A stretch of 64,000 nt of DNA from CAKZLS01 sp963771545 (GCA_963771545.1 CAVYTX010000004.1:372001-436000); one strand, 5' to 3'; shown: positions 1 through 8,518, numbered from the stretch's first letter. The notes: generated by a model not told the origin, from the letters alone. Program-made: numbers and translations.

Positions 1-542
1 AAATCCATGTGCCGACCTCTGACTTCGCCACGCGCCAGGGGCAGGATCACGGCGACCGGGTACACGCGGAAGCCGCACATGCTGTCCTTGATTTCGAAGG
101 AAAGCGTATTGAGAAACACCAAGACATGGGTCAGCCAGCGCCCGAACTTCCGCCTTCGCGGAATCGTCGCATCAAATCGAGGTTGTCCCACGACGATGGC
201 ATCGGGGTTGGCGCGCGCTGCTTCCATCAACGCGTCCAGACGGTCCAGGTCGTGCTGTCCATCGGCGTCGATCTGGACCGCGTGGGTGAACCCTCGTTCG
301 GCCGCGCGAGAAAGACCGCTAAGAACGGCGGCTCCCTTGCCTTGGTTCACCTGGTGACGCAGGCATTCGGCCGCCGCGGCATTTCCGCAGGCATGCGCGA
401 TGCACTCGGCCGCCGCCGGATCGCTGCCATCGTCAACGACGATAACCGGCACATCCCGGGCGGCAAAACGCGATATGATATCGGCCAGGACCAGATGATG
501 ATTTAAAGTCGGAATAATCGCACAAGGACGAAACGGGTTCAT
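1..542 (-). CDS. Family 2 glycosyltransferase, C-terminus beyond window
   Basis: The start ATG at 542-540 overlaps the stop of the upstream AMP-ligase/dehydratase gene (ATGA), and the frame is open to the window edge, giving about 180 residues. It reads as a GT-A fold glycosyltransferase of the polyprenol-phosphate-sugar-synthase type: an N-terminal Rossmann segment with VIVVDDGSDP, then NQGKGAAVLSG, then the metal-binding QIDADGQHD, and later IKDSMCGFRVYP. In aryl polyene clusters a GT2 enzyme, often fused to an acyltransferase, is a usual member and probably modifies the lipid anchor. Whether an acyltransferase domain follows cannot be seen. Translational coupling with the upstream gene places it in the same leftward operon. 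The family is secure from sequence; the substrate is inferred from context only. Confidence 0.85.
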   Translation of the reverse strand, partial: MNPFRPCAIIPTLNHHLVLADIISRFAARDVPVIVVDDGSDPAAAECIAHACGNAAAAECLRHQVNQGKGAAVLSGLSRAAERGFTHAVQIDADGQHDLDRLDALMEAARANPDAIVVGQPRFDATIPRRRKFGRWLTHVLVFLNTLSFEIKDSMCGFRVYPVAVILPLARGEVRGRHMD

Positions 543-2227
543 CCGGCGCCCCCGACGATCCCTTCGCCCGCGAGCACGTCGTCCAGGGTGAACCGGAACC
601 GCAGCTGGTCGCGCGCGGTGTCGCGCGTCAGGGTTAGCCGCGGTTGATCCTCGGGACGAAGGACCCGGTGAAACTTGACGCGGGTCAAGGTGGCGCTCGC
701 GGGGCACCAGTTCCATACGCGCTTGGACCAGGTGACCGCAAGGTGCACCTCCGCTATGCCGGGGAAGACGGGTTGGTCGGGAAAATGCCCGCCAAACCAG
801 GGCATGCGGGCGTCCAGGCGGATATCGATCTCGGCCTCTTGATCGTCCAGGCGGCGCACGCCCGGCACGGTTTGCTCCGCGTCTTTCGGGTTTTCGAACA
901 GCGCGCGCACGTCCGCATCGACCCGCTTTCCCTGGCTGTTCAGCGGAAGCTGCTCGACGAACCTCCAGAACTTCGGACGTTCCATGGGATCGAGCCGTCC
1001 CGCCAACGCTCCTCGCAACCGGCGCGACAGTCGAAACGGACCTTTTTCGGTCAATAGCGCCGCGCCCTTCGGGCCAAGCACGATCGCGGCCCCGAGCGAG
1101 TCGCGGCGGTGCGGCAATGCGGCCACCGCGGCTTCCGCAATTTCTTCGAGGTCACCGAGCGCTTCCTCGACCCGCGTCAAGGACACCCGTCGGCCCTCGA
1201 CCTTGACCACCCTGTCGGCACGCCCCAGCAGCCTGAACCGGTAGCGCTCGACAATCTCGATCCGATCACCCATGACGACCTGCTGCTCGCGGTCGATGAA
1301 CGCCGATTTGACGGTCAGACAACCGCCTCGGTCGGCGGTGACCTCAACGTTGGGCAAGGGTGTCCAGAGTTCATTAACGCTCCGCTGTTGCCGCCACGCG
1401 ACCGCACTGGTTTCCGTACTGCCGAGGATCTCGATAGGCACTCGGCCGAAGATCGCCTCGCACGCCCGCGCCGCCTCGAACGGCAAAAGGCCGCCCGCCG
1501 AGAATACCATTTTCGGTTGGCATTGGTTGAGCACGGCTGGATCGGGAAGACGGGTCAGATGCGCCGGGCTGGAAATAAAAACACTGCCCGGCACGAGACG
1601 GTCACAAAGCTGATCCCAGAAATCAATCTGGAGATCCGCGGCCGGACGACCGGCCATGACCGGCCACACGATCCGAAAACCAAGGCCGTAAATATGCTGA
1701 TGGGTGACCGATCCCAGGACCGGCCCCGGCGCGCCGCCCCACAGGGATTCAAGCACCCTGATTTCAGTTTCCATCTGGTTCAGGGTCCGCTCGACAGCTT
1801 TCGGCGTTCCACTCGATCCCGAGGTGAAGAAAGTTACTTTCAGAGGCCGGCTTGGCGGCTCCGGCATGGCCGCCGATGCCGGCGGCGGCGGCGGGAGCAT
1901 CCGCCGCGCGTCCCGCAGATCCACCGCCATGTCGGTCACCAAAACTCCGCCGCCGACGCCGATCTCGTTCAAATAAGCCGGACCCAAGTGGGCGGGACAC
2001 ACCAGCTCTCGCCCCAACCGGGCGCAGACCAGCATGCCGACGAGAAACATCGCGGCCGATTCGGTGCTGAGAAAAACCGGTCCTCGAGTATCGCCGATCA
2101 GATCCATGTTGAGATCCGCCGCCGCGATGATATCTCCCACCGTGATCGGCCCGTCGTCGGACAGAAACAGGATACGACTCCGGGGCGCCATCGCGATGCT
2201 CTCCCACAATCCCGCCATCGCCGTCAT
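539..2227 (-). CDS. Acyl-CoA synthetase (AMP-ligase) fused to hotdog 3-hydroxyacyl dehydratase
   Basis: A 562-residue two-domain protein. Residues 1-440 are an ANL-superfamily adenylating enzyme: P-loop TSGSSGTPK at 135-143, GSTETS at 269-274, and the C-terminal catalytic lysine in NSQGKRVD (about 434). Residues 450-562 are a FabZ/ApeI-like hotdog domain with GHFPDQPVFPG at 480-490 and presumed catalytic His481. The ligase would load an aryl or acyl starter onto an acyl carrier protein; the dehydratase would remove water during polyene extension. In the best-known aryl polyene clusters these are two genes (ApeH, ApeI), so this is a fusion. The ATG at 2227 was chosen because it overlaps the stop of the preceding membrane protein (ATGA); longer upstream readings overlap that gene out of frame. 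It lies in a leftward operon with carriers and glycosyltransferase. Confidence 0.88.
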   Translation of the reverse strand: MTAMAGLWESIAMAPRSRILFLSDDGPITVGDIIAAADLNMDLIGDTRGPVFLSTESAAMFLVGMLVCARLGRELVCPAHLGPAYLNEIGVGGGVLVTDMAVDLRDARRMLPPPPPASAAMPEPPSRPLKVTFFTSGSSGTPKAVERTLNQMETEIRVLESLWGGAPGPVLGSVTHQHIYGLGFRIVWPVMAGRPAADLQIDFWDQLCDRLVPGSVFISSPAHLTRLPDPAVLNQCQPKMVFSAGGLLPFEAARACEAIFGRVPIEILGSTETSAVAWRQQRSVNELWTPLPNVEVTADRGGCLTVKSAFIDREQQVVMGDRIEIVERYRFRLLGRADRVVKVEGRRVSLTRVEEALGDLEEIAEAAVAALPHRRDSLGAAIVLGPKGAALLTEKGPFRLSRRLRGALAGRLDPMERPKFWRFVEQLPLNSQGKRVDADVRALFENPKDAEQTVPGVRRLDDQEAEIDIRLDARMPWFGGHFPDQPVFPGIAEVHLAVTWSKRVWNWCPASATLTRVKFHRVLRPEDQPRLTLTRDTARDQLRFRFTLDDVLAGEGIVGGAG

Positions 2228-2802
2228 GCTTCCTGCCCCATAAACCTTCGTCGAACCCCGTACTCCATCAGAAAGAGGGCCCCCATCAAGGCATAAGCGA
2301 TGCCCCCGTTGTAAATCGTCCAGGCCGCCCAGGAACCCGCTAGGGCCGTCCAAACGGCGATGGCGCCATTGATCAAAAAGAAGCCCATCCACAGCATGGT
2401 GACCTTTCGGGTATAGGCGACGGCTCTCGGCGGAAGATCGGGTCTGGTGGTGCGCGCGAACCGCTCGATCATACTGGGCGGATAGATCAGCGTGAGCGCG
2501 AACGTGACGAACATCGCGGCATTCATGAACACGGGATACAGGCGAACGGACAAATCGCCATCAAAGGCGGCGATGGTGGCAACGGCCCCGGCGGCGATCA
2601 AAAGCGCCAGCGGCGTGTGCTCGGCAACCGGTCGCGAACTGGGCATGACCACGCGAAGCAGAGCCATGGCGCAGAGCGCCACCACCGCGGGAATGGGCCC
2701 CACCGTATGAACCGAGATCACCGCAATAACCGGGAACATCACTGAAAAGGCGGCAAAAACAACCCCCGACGGTTTAGGGTTTACCCTTTTCGAATAGGTC
2801 AT
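2224..2802 (-). CDS. COG4648-like integral membrane protein of polyene/fatty-acid cluster
   Basis: A 192-residue hydrophobic protein with about five to six predicted membrane segments (for example VVFAAFSVMFPVIAVISV near the N-terminus and WTIYNGGIAYALMGALFLM near the C-terminus). It resembles the small COG4648-type membrane proteins that sit between the carrier proteins and the AMP-ligase in aryl polyene clusters; their biochemical role is not established. Its start lies inside the 3' end of the second carrier gene (29-bp overlap) and its stop overlaps the start of the ligase-dehydratase (ATGA), so it is surely co-translated with them. No catalytic motif is visible. Family placement rests on length, hydropathy and position. 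Confidence 0.8.
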   Translation of the reverse strand: MTYSKRVNPKPSGVVFAAFSVMFPVIAVISVHTVGPIPAVVALCAMALLRVVMPSSRPVAEHTPLALLIAAGAVATIAAFDGDLSVRLYPVFMNAAMFVTFALTLIYPPSMIERFARTTRPDLPPRAVAYTRKVTMLWMGFFLINGAIAVWTALAGSWAAWTIYNGGIAYALMGALFLMEYGVRRRFMGQEA

Positions 2803-3029
2803 GAACTCGATCCGTCACGTCCTGAACCGTTCGTATTGATCTGAAATCGTCGGGCTCGATTTTCCTCCCGGTTACATCCTGAAGCTTCTCGACGAGATCG
2901 ATCACGTCGATACTGTCCAGGTCAAGATCCTCGTTAAGCCTCGCGTCGGGCGTGATGTCGCTTTCCTTCACCTCAAACAACTCGATCAGAGAACTCTTTC
3001 AGCATCTGGAAAATCTGTTCCTTCTCCAC
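2774..3029 (-). CDS. Acyl carrier protein with apparent single-base frameshift near codon 14
   Basis: The C-terminal 68 codons encode a clear acyl carrier protein with the phosphopantetheine-serine motif DLDLDSIDVIDL. The frame closes upstream at a TGA (3001-2999), so only a TTG at 2980-2978 is available in that frame. A neighbouring frame from GTG at 3029, preceded by GAGGGGA, gives VEKEQIFQMLKEF, the expected first helix of an ACP. Removing one T near 2990 joins it to LIELFEVKESD and restores a normal 85-residue carrier. Hence either a real +1 lesion, a sequencing error, or programmed slippage. The partner carrier lies 14 bp upstream and the membrane protein overlaps downstream. If the shift is real, a translation product starting at the TTG would lack helix 1. 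Confidence 0.75.
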
Positions 3030-3043
3030 GGCCGTCCCCTCGT

Positions 3044-3307
3044 TCACGTTTTTCGTTGCTCGGCAATGTACCGGGCAAGCGTGCGCACGGACCGGAAATG
3101 GTCCCGAACGCTTCGATCCTCGGGATCGAGTTTCACGCCGTATTTTCTTTGCACCGCAACCCCGAGTTCCAGTGCGTCTATGGAATCAAGACCCAGGCCC
3201 TTGTCTCCGAACAGGTCCTCGTCGGGATCGATATCCTCCGGCTTGATATCCTCGAGGAACAGAGCGTCGACGATCAACTCGCGGATTTCATTCTCAAGTT
3301 CAGGCAT
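3044..3307 (-). CDS. Acyl carrier protein
   Basis: An 87-residue intact acyl carrier protein. Helix 1 (ELENEIRELIVDALFLED) is followed by the acidic loop and LGLDSIDALELGV, whose Ser42 should carry the 4'-phosphopantetheine arm. It starts 8 bp inside the end of the acyltransferase gene and ends 14 bp before the second carrier's GTG, so two carriers lie in tandem as in known aryl polyene systems, where one may load the starter and the other carry the growing chain. The Sfp-type transferase encoded divergently at 5521-6225 is the likely activating enzyme. Assignment as a carrier is firm; the division of labour between the two is inferred. Confidence 0.92.
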   Translation of the reverse strand: MPELENEIRELIVDALFLEDIKPEDIDPDEDLFGDKGLGLDSIDALELGVAVQRKYGVKLDPEDRSVRDHFRSVRTLARYIAEQRKT

Positions 3308-4073
3308 CCTTCAGCAAATTCCTAAATCTGTCGCCAATATGCGCCGTCAGCCGCCGTGCGGCAACCGGCGGCGGACCATAAACGCAATAACCAGTTGGAT
3401 CGATTCGTTCATGGACTCGCACCGTGAATGTCACGGGCGCCCTGGGAATGCGATACCATTTCTCACCCTTGCGCAACGACGGCGGCACACAGGTGATGGT
3501 CACGAGACGAACGCCTGAACCGGAACGCACCGCGATGTTGGCAAACCCTCTCTGTAGATGTAGCGGCCGACCGGGGACCGTGCGCGAACCTTCGGGAAAA
3601 ATGATCAGATTGTTGCCCTCGGCCAGCAGCCGAGAACAGTCGGCGACCAGCTTTTGCGGATCATCGTCGTTGCGAATGTAGTTGGCCGCCTTGACCACGC
3701 CGCGCATGAACGGGTTGTTCCAGATCTGATGCTTGACCACACACTGCGCCCGGTCCATCAGCGACATCAGCAGCACCACGTCGAGCAAGCTGGGGTGATT
3801 GGCGGCGATCAGCACGCCACGGTCGTTTCGAAGGGATTCGGCGCCCTTCGCTTCCAACTTGAGCACTCCCATGATCGCCATGAACCGCACGAACATACGA
3901 AAGGCGCGATGAACGATCCCCTGCGCCAACCCCGCGCGCCAGGCGGGATCGCGGACAAATAGACTGATCGCGGGAAACGCGGTAACCGCCAGAACAATGC
4001 CGCCGATGCCGAATACGGCGAATGACAGACCGGTTCCGAACAAACGCCAGAGATAGTCGAGACGTTCGGTCAC
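3300..4073 (-). CDS. Lysophospholipid-type acyltransferase (1-acylglycerol-3-phosphate acyltransferase family)
   Basis: 257 residues. An N-terminal hydrophobic segment (about residues 12-40) precedes the acyltransferase signature NHPSLLD at 92-98 (catalytic His93, Asp98) and the lipid-phosphate binding FPEGSR at 159-164. The GTG start at 4073 overlaps the stop of the ketosynthase-like gene (GTGA); a longer reading to 4628 overlaps that gene out of frame and is artefactual. The enzyme would transfer an acyl chain to a lyso-lipid at the inner membrane. In this cluster it probably helps build the glycerolipid anchor of the polyene; that role is inferred from neighbours. Its stop lies 8 bp within the start of the first carrier gene. 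Confidence 0.85.
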   Translation of the reverse strand: MTERLDYLWRLFGTGLSFAVFGIGGIVLAVTAFPAISLFVRDPAWRAGLAQGIVHRAFRMFVRFMAIMGVLKLEAKGAESLRNDRGVLIAANHPSLLDVVLLMSLMDRAQCVVKHQIWNNPFMRGVVKAANYIRNDDDPQKLVADCSRLLAEGNNLIIFPEGSRTVPGRPLHLQRGFANIAVRSGSGVRLVTITCVPPSLRKGEKWYRIPRAPVTFTVRVHERIDPTGYCVYGPPPVAARRLTAHIGDRFRNLLKDA

Positions 4074-4786
4074 CCCAACGCGAGTCTCCAAGCCGGTCCG
4101 TACTTTCCGCGAAAAACCAGATCCGAGCCCGATTCCAATACCGAGATGAGCCGTCGCGCCAAAACCTCCGCCCCTTCGATCCGCTCCGCGTCCGCGCTCA
4201 GCGGAGCGGGTCGCAGGGACGGGGAATAGTCGGCCTCTTCCGTCCGCCGCCGCATCAAAAGGGCCATCGCCGTGCCGCCGCATTCCAGGTCCGTGAACTG
4301 CTCGTAGATTTCGGGCAGCGGCCAGTCGCCGAACACCAGGGCGACGGGGCATTCGGAAGCCGTGGCGAGGCGCGCGTATCCCTCGATCAGTCCGGCGAAC
4401 AATGTCTCCCGGCCCGCGGCCAAGGCCGTATGTCCGGTGCGGTCGCCCCGAATCTGCCCCAGCAGCCCGGCGGCCGCGTTGTGGACCGCGTGCGAAAACG
4501 CCATGGGCGACAGCGGCTCCTGTTTCGCGATCGACCGCAGCAGAGACACCAACGTGCCCACGTTGCCGTAGCGGGAACATAACATGATCTCGGCCGCCGG
4601 CGTCTCTTGCAGGACACCCAGGGCGCATCGGGCCATCAGCCGTTCCATGGGCCCCATGCGTCGCCTGAGATTCGCCGGGATCCGAGCCTCCTCAACGCAG
4701 CCGCCCAGACACCGGAGGGTCTCGCGGTGTTCATCGACGATGGCGCCGGACCACCCATCGATGACAATGGCAGGTTCCTTGCTCAT
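4070..4786 (-). CDS. Beta-ketoacyl synthase N-terminal-like protein (chain-length-factor-like)
   Basis: 238 residues resembling the short ketoacyl-synthase-like proteins (PF13723 type) found at the start of aryl polyene operons. Recognisable pieces are IDGWSGAIV at the N-terminus, RRMGPMERLM at about 43-52, MLCSRYGNVG, and SHAVHNAAAGL. It lacks the C-terminal half of a full ketosynthase and shows no convincing Cys-His-His set, so it is more likely a partner or chain-length factor than a condensing enzyme. It is the first gene of the leftward operon visible here; about 214 bp separate it from an orphan lipoprotein gene, presumably containing the operon promoter. ATG at 4786 is the only sensible start. 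Confidence 0.8.
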   Translation of the reverse strand: MSKEPAIVIDGWSGAIVDEHRETLRCLGGCVEEARIPANLRRRMGPMERLMARCALGVLQETPAAEIMLCSRYGNVGTLVSLLRSIAKQEPLSPMAFSHAVHNAAAGLLGQIRGDRTGHTALAAGRETLFAGLIEGYARLATASECPVALVFGDWPLPEIYEQFTDLECGGTAMALLMRRRTEEADYSPSLRPAPLSADAERIEGAEVLARRLISVLESGSDLVFRGKYGPAWRLALG

Positions 4787-5000
4787 GGCCGGTCCGGACC
4801 TTCATGTTCCACCCGGCTATCGATCGTTGCCGGCATATGTGTTGGATAGCAAGTCCCGATTAGCAGGCTGATGCCGCTCAGCCCCTCTTCGGCAATCGGA
4901 AGAATGATTGACTGCAGAAAATAGCCACTTTGTCGCAAAACGAGAAACTCGTGGCGACAGACAGCTAAACTCGGAATCCGGTGTGAGTTTATTCAATTAC

Positions 5001-5396
5001 TTAACTATAGGCCGCCGCTCTAGCGACTGATTGCCAAATATCGTCTTCCAAGTTTTTTATCCATTTATTATAGTTACTGTGAATTTCAGTTCCACTCGCC
5101 ATTAAATTCCGACTGCCGGAATACGTAATGGAGTACTTTTCCGTATTATAGTTTATGGTAATTTCGGCGTAATGTTTTCTATTGGTGATTTCGCCCTTGA
5201 TGACGCCCTCACTTATTTTTTGCAGTGCCCACCCGCGAGCCTCGGGGCTAGCAATGATAGCGTTTCCTATCTGCGTCAAGCTTAGGTTTTTGGCTGCTTC
5301 CGGAAATGCTCGATCGGTTACATTGTAAACGGGTTGTGTTCTCGAGCAGCTCGTAAGAACAATCACGATTACAAGGAATATCGGCGAGATTCGCAT
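5001..5396 (-). CDS. Small orphan lipoprotein
   Basis: 131 residues with a classical lipoprotein signal: MRISPIFLVIVIVL followed by a lipobox LTSC, giving a mature N-terminal cysteine at about residue 17. The mature part contains short beta-rich stretches (HYAEITINYNTEKYSITY) but no family I recognise. Base composition is clearly more AT-rich than the flanking genes, suggesting later acquisition. It lies between the leftward polyene operon and the rightward phosphopantetheinyl transferase and could be an unrelated insertion or a cluster-associated envelope protein. No operon partner is evident. Function unknown. Confidence 0.7.
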   Translation of the reverse strand: MRISPIFLVIVIVLTSCSRTQPVYNVTDRAFPEAAKNLSLTQIGNAIIASPEARGWALQKISEGVIKGEITNRKHYAEITINYNTEKYSITYSGSRNLMASGTEIHSNYNKWIKNLEDDIWQSVARAAAYS

Positions 5397-5520
5397 GGCT
5401 CGAGGCTCTCCGTGTTTAAGTCGCGTGTCTGAGCATGAAGTCTGTGCATCGAATGATTAGACGAAAAGTATCAGATGCGTTGGCTGCAAATCAACTGATT
5501 GTACCGCCAACGGTGATTGT

Positions 5521-6225
5521 ATGCGAGACTTGGCTTCCGCGACCGGTATCGCCAATTTTGAGCCTCTGTTTCCCATGACGCCAAAAGACGAACCTACGCA
5601 ACCAGAGGATGGAAACCTGAAAATCTTCTATGGTGTACGCTCCATATCGCCACCGCCCTTGCGCGTAAGAGTTCCTCATCGCCGGCAATCGGAGAACGCG
5701 CGGCGTCTGCTCGCCGACATCTCGGCGAGCGCTCCCGAACCGTGGCCCGAAATGGGAGAGCACCGATCGATCTCCCACAGCCGGGGAGTTGTCGCCGCGG
5801 CGATCGCCCACGGCGCGCGTGTCGGGATCGACGTGGAATACATGTGCCCGAAGCGAAACACAGGCGCCATCCTCGAGGTCTTTCTTGGGCCCATGGACAA
5901 ACCGGTTTCGCGCGTCGCGTTCTACCGGGCCTGGACGTTTGGCGAAGCCTATTTCAAGGCATTCGGTCGCCTGCCCGGCGCGGAAAGCCTCGCGCGTATT
6001 GTCGAACACCACGTCGATGACGGATTGTATCGGATCGAGCGCCGGGAAAACGCCGCCGTCGGGGTGCTGCATTCCAAGCCGTTCCAGAATTTCTCGCTGT
6101 CAATCGTATGGGAGATGGCGGACATCGCCAGTGCAACGAACCAATCCCCGGCAAGAATTCTCCGTGGCGGGCTCGACGGCGCCGGAGTGACTCGATTGTT
6201 TGCCGCGCCGCACCATGAAAATTGA
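5521..6225 (+). CDS. 4'-phosphopantetheinyl transferase, Sfp superfamily
   Basis: 234 residues carrying both signatures of Sfp-type transferases: SISHS at 83-87 leading into GIDVE at 102-106 (magnesium-binding acidic pair) and WTFGEAYFKAFG from residue 138 (the W-x3-E-x3-K-A motif). The enzyme moves the phosphopantetheine arm of CoA onto a serine of carrier proteins. It is encoded divergently from a cluster containing two acyl carrier proteins, so those are the likely clients. The first ~40 residues are not conserved and a start further downstream is possible; ATG at 5521 gives the longest plausible protein. The family is confident, the client assignment inferred. Confidence 0.88.
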   Translation: MRDLASATGIANFEPLFPMTPKDEPTQPEDGNLKIFYGVRSISPPPLRVRVPHRRQSENARRLLADISASAPEPWPEMGEHRSISHSRGVVAAAIAHGARVGIDVEYMCPKRNTGAILEVFLGPMDKPVSRVAFYRAWTFGEAYFKAFGRLPGAESLARIVEHHVDDGLYRIERRENAAVGVLHSKPFQNFSLSIVWEMADIASATNQSPARILRGGLDGAGVTRLFAAPHHEN

Positions 6226-6303
6226 CTGAAACGGCGCTTCGGGGTACCTCTAGGCCCGTTCCACAAACACAAACCATCAAGGTTCCGGGGGAAGGGAAAG
6301 ACC

Positions 6304-7365
6304 ATGAAACTGCCTTCGCAATTTTACAAACCACTCGCCATCGGCGCGCCCGCGCCCGTCCGTGAACTGCCCGTGCGGCCGGAACGGATGATCCACTTCT
6401 TCCCCCCGCACATCGAGAAGCTGCGCGCCCGGGTGCCGGACATGGCCAAGCAGGTGGACGTGTTCCTCGGCAACCTCGAGGACGCCATCCCCGCCGACGC
6501 CAAGGAGGCGGCGCGCGCCGGTTTCATCGAGGTGGCCAAGGCCGTGGACTTCGGCGACACCGCGCTGTGGACCCGGGTCAACGCCCTCAATAGCCCGTGG
6601 TTCCTGGACGACATGGACCAGATCCTCGCGGCCGCCGGCGACAAGCTCGACGTGGTCATGATCCCCAAGGTGGAAGGCCCGTGGGACATCCATTTCGTCG
6701 ACCAGCTTCTGGCGCTGCTGGAAGCCAAATATGAGATCAAGAAGCCGATCCTCATCCATGCCATCCTCGAGACCGCCCAGGGCGTCAAAAACGTCGCCGA
6801 CATCGCCTGCGCCAGCCCGCGCATGCACGGCATGAGCCTCGGCCCGGCCGACTTGGCGGCGTCGCGCGGCATGAAGACCACCCGCGTCGGCGGAGGACAT
6901 CCGTACTACGGCGTTCTCGCCGATTCCACCGAGGGCCCCTCGGAGGGGCAAGCGGGGGGCGACCGCGCGTTCTTCCAGCAGGATCTGTGGCATTACACGG
7001 TGGCCCGCATGGTCGACGCCTGCGTCTCCAACGGTCTTCGCGCGTTCTATGGACCGTTCGGCGACATCAAGGACGAGCCCGGCTGCGAGGCCCAGTTCCG
7101 CAACGCCTTTCTGATGGGCTGCACCGGCGCGTGGTCGCTGGCTCCCAACCAGATCGGCATCGCCAAGAAGGTGTTCAGCCCCGAGGTCAAGGAAGTCCTG
7201 TTCGCCAAGCGCATCCTGGAGGCCATGCCCGACGGCTCCGGTGTCGCCATGATCGACGGCAAGATGCAGGACGACGCCACCTGGAAACAGGCCAAGGTCA
7301 TCGTCGATCTGGCCCGCCTGGTGGCCAAGAAGGATCCCGAACTGGCCGCGGCCTACGAGTTCTAG
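6304..7365 (+). CDS. mcl: L-malyl-CoA/beta-methylmalyl-CoA lyase-like CoA ester lyase
   Basis: 353 residues of the HpcH/HpaI aldolase-citrate lyase superfamily (TIM barrel). Visible landmarks are FLGNLEDAIPADAK (metal/CoA loop with conserved Glu-Asp), LWTRVNALNSPWF, VVMIPKVEGPWD, HAILETAQGVKNV, and FGDIKDEPGCEAQFR. This longer subtype is found beside mesaconyl-CoA hydratase, as here (69 bp downstream), and cleaves beta-methylmalyl-CoA to glyoxylate and propionyl-CoA or handles malyl-CoA. It supports an ethylmalonyl-CoA or related glyoxylate-assimilating route. A second, MclA-type lyase is encoded at 28307-29293, so the two may split the reactions. GAAAGACC just upstream is a weak ribosome site. 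ATG at 6304 fits family length. Confidence 0.88.
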   Translation: MKLPSQFYKPLAIGAPAPVRELPVRPERMIHFFPPHIEKLRARVPDMAKQVDVFLGNLEDAIPADAKEAARAGFIEVAKAVDFGDTALWTRVNALNSPWFLDDMDQILAAAGDKLDVVMIPKVEGPWDIHFVDQLLALLEAKYEIKKPILIHAILETAQGVKNVADIACASPRMHGMSLGPADLAASRGMKTTRVGGGHPYYGVLADSTEGPSEGQAGGDRAFFQQDLWHYTVARMVDACVSNGLRAFYGPFGDIKDEPGCEAQFRNAFLMGCTGAWSLAPNQIGIAKKVFSPEVKEVLFAKRILEAMPDGSGVAMIDGKMQDDATWKQAKVIVDLARLVAKKDPELAAAYEF

Positions 7366-7433
7366 GCGCGGCGAGGGGTCAAGAACCATGGGGCGCCGAA
7401 CCGGCGCCCAGCAACGATTTGGCGGGTGCATCC

Positions 7434-8495
7434 ATGAGCATAAAAACCAATCCGGGCAACTATTTCGAGGATTTCAAGCAGGGCCAGGAGATCGTGCACG
7501 CGACGCCCAGGACCATCACCGAGGGCGACGTGGCCGTGTATACGGCGTTGTACGGGACCCGCTTTGCGGTCAACTCGTCCGCCGAGTTCGCGATGGCGGC
7601 GCTGGGTCTGGAACGGGCGCCGGTGGACGACATGCTGGCCTTCCACATGGTGTTCGGCAAGACCGTCCCGGATATCTCGCTCAACGCCGTCGCCAACCTG
7701 GGCTACGCCAACGGCAAGTTCGGCGACCCGGTCTATCCGGGCGACACGGTGTCCACCAAGTCGACGGTAATCGGTCTGCGCCAGAACAAGGACGGCAAGA
7801 CCGGCGTCGTTTATGTCCGCTCCGTTGGCGTCAACCAGCGTCAACAGACCGTGCTCGACTACGTGCGCTGGGTAATGGTGCGCAAACAGAACGCGGACGC
7901 GCCGGCTCCCGACGAAGTGGTCCCCGACCTGCCCAAGGCGGTGGAGGCGGGCGCGCTCACCGTGCCCTACAAGCTTCACATCGAACACTACGACGCGGCG
8001 CTGGCCGGCAGTCCGCATTTCTGGGAGGATTACCAGAAGGGCGAGAAGATCGATCACGTGGACGGCATGACCATCGAGGAAGCCGAGCACATGCTGGCCA
8101 CGCGCCTCTATCAGAACACCGCCAAGGTGCACTTCAACCAGCACACCGAGAAGGACGGCCGGTTCGGCCGCCGCATCATCTACGGCGGCCACATCATCAG
8201 CTTGGCGCGGTCGCTGTCGTTCAACGGCCTGGCCAACGCCTTCAAGGTGGCGGCCATCAACGGCGGCCGTCACGTGGCGCCGACGTTCGCCGGTCACACC
8301 ATCTATGCATGGTCCGAGGTGCTCGACACCATGCGGGTGCCGGGACACAAGGATTTGGGCGCTCTCAGGCTGCGGACGGTGGCCACCAAGGACCGGGCTT
8401 GCGCCGATTTTCCCTACAAGGACGAGGACGGCAAGTACGACCCGTCGGTGGTGCTGGACTTCGACTACACGGTGCTGATGCCGAAGCGCGTCTGA
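7434..8495 (+). CDS. mch: Mesaconyl-CoA hydratase (beta-methylmalyl-CoA dehydratase), MaoC-like
   Basis: 353 residues with two hotdog/MaoC-like halves: N-terminal NYFEDFKQGQEIVHATPRT with DISLNAVANLGYANGKFGDPV, and C-terminal HFWEDYQKGEKIDHVDGMTI followed by TAKVHFNQH and RRIIYGGHIISLARSLSFNG. The duplicated architecture and the neighbour mcl identify mesaconyl-CoA hydratase of the ethylmalonyl-CoA pathway, which interconverts mesaconyl-C1-CoA and beta-methylmalyl-CoA. A longer in-frame reading from 6987 runs through mcl and is spurious; ATG at 7434 gives the family length. It is probably cotranscribed with mcl and would be used during growth on acetate or other C2 units. Confidence 0.9.
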   Translation: MSIKTNPGNYFEDFKQGQEIVHATPRTITEGDVAVYTALYGTRFAVNSSAEFAMAALGLERAPVDDMLAFHMVFGKTVPDISLNAVANLGYANGKFGDPVYPGDTVSTKSTVIGLRQNKDGKTGVVYVRSVGVNQRQQTVLDYVRWVMVRKQNADAPAPDEVVPDLPKAVEAGALTVPYKLHIEHYDAALAGSPHFWEDYQKGEKIDHVDGMTIEEAEHMLATRLYQNTAKVHFNQHTEKDGRFGRRIIYGGHIISLARSLSFNGLANAFKVAAINGGRHVAPTFAGHTIYAWSEVLDTMRVPGHKDLGALRLRTVATKDRACADFPYKDEDGKYDPSVVLDFDYTVLMPKRV

Positions 8496-8518
8496 CGCCC
8501 TTTTTGCGCACGGTCCGA

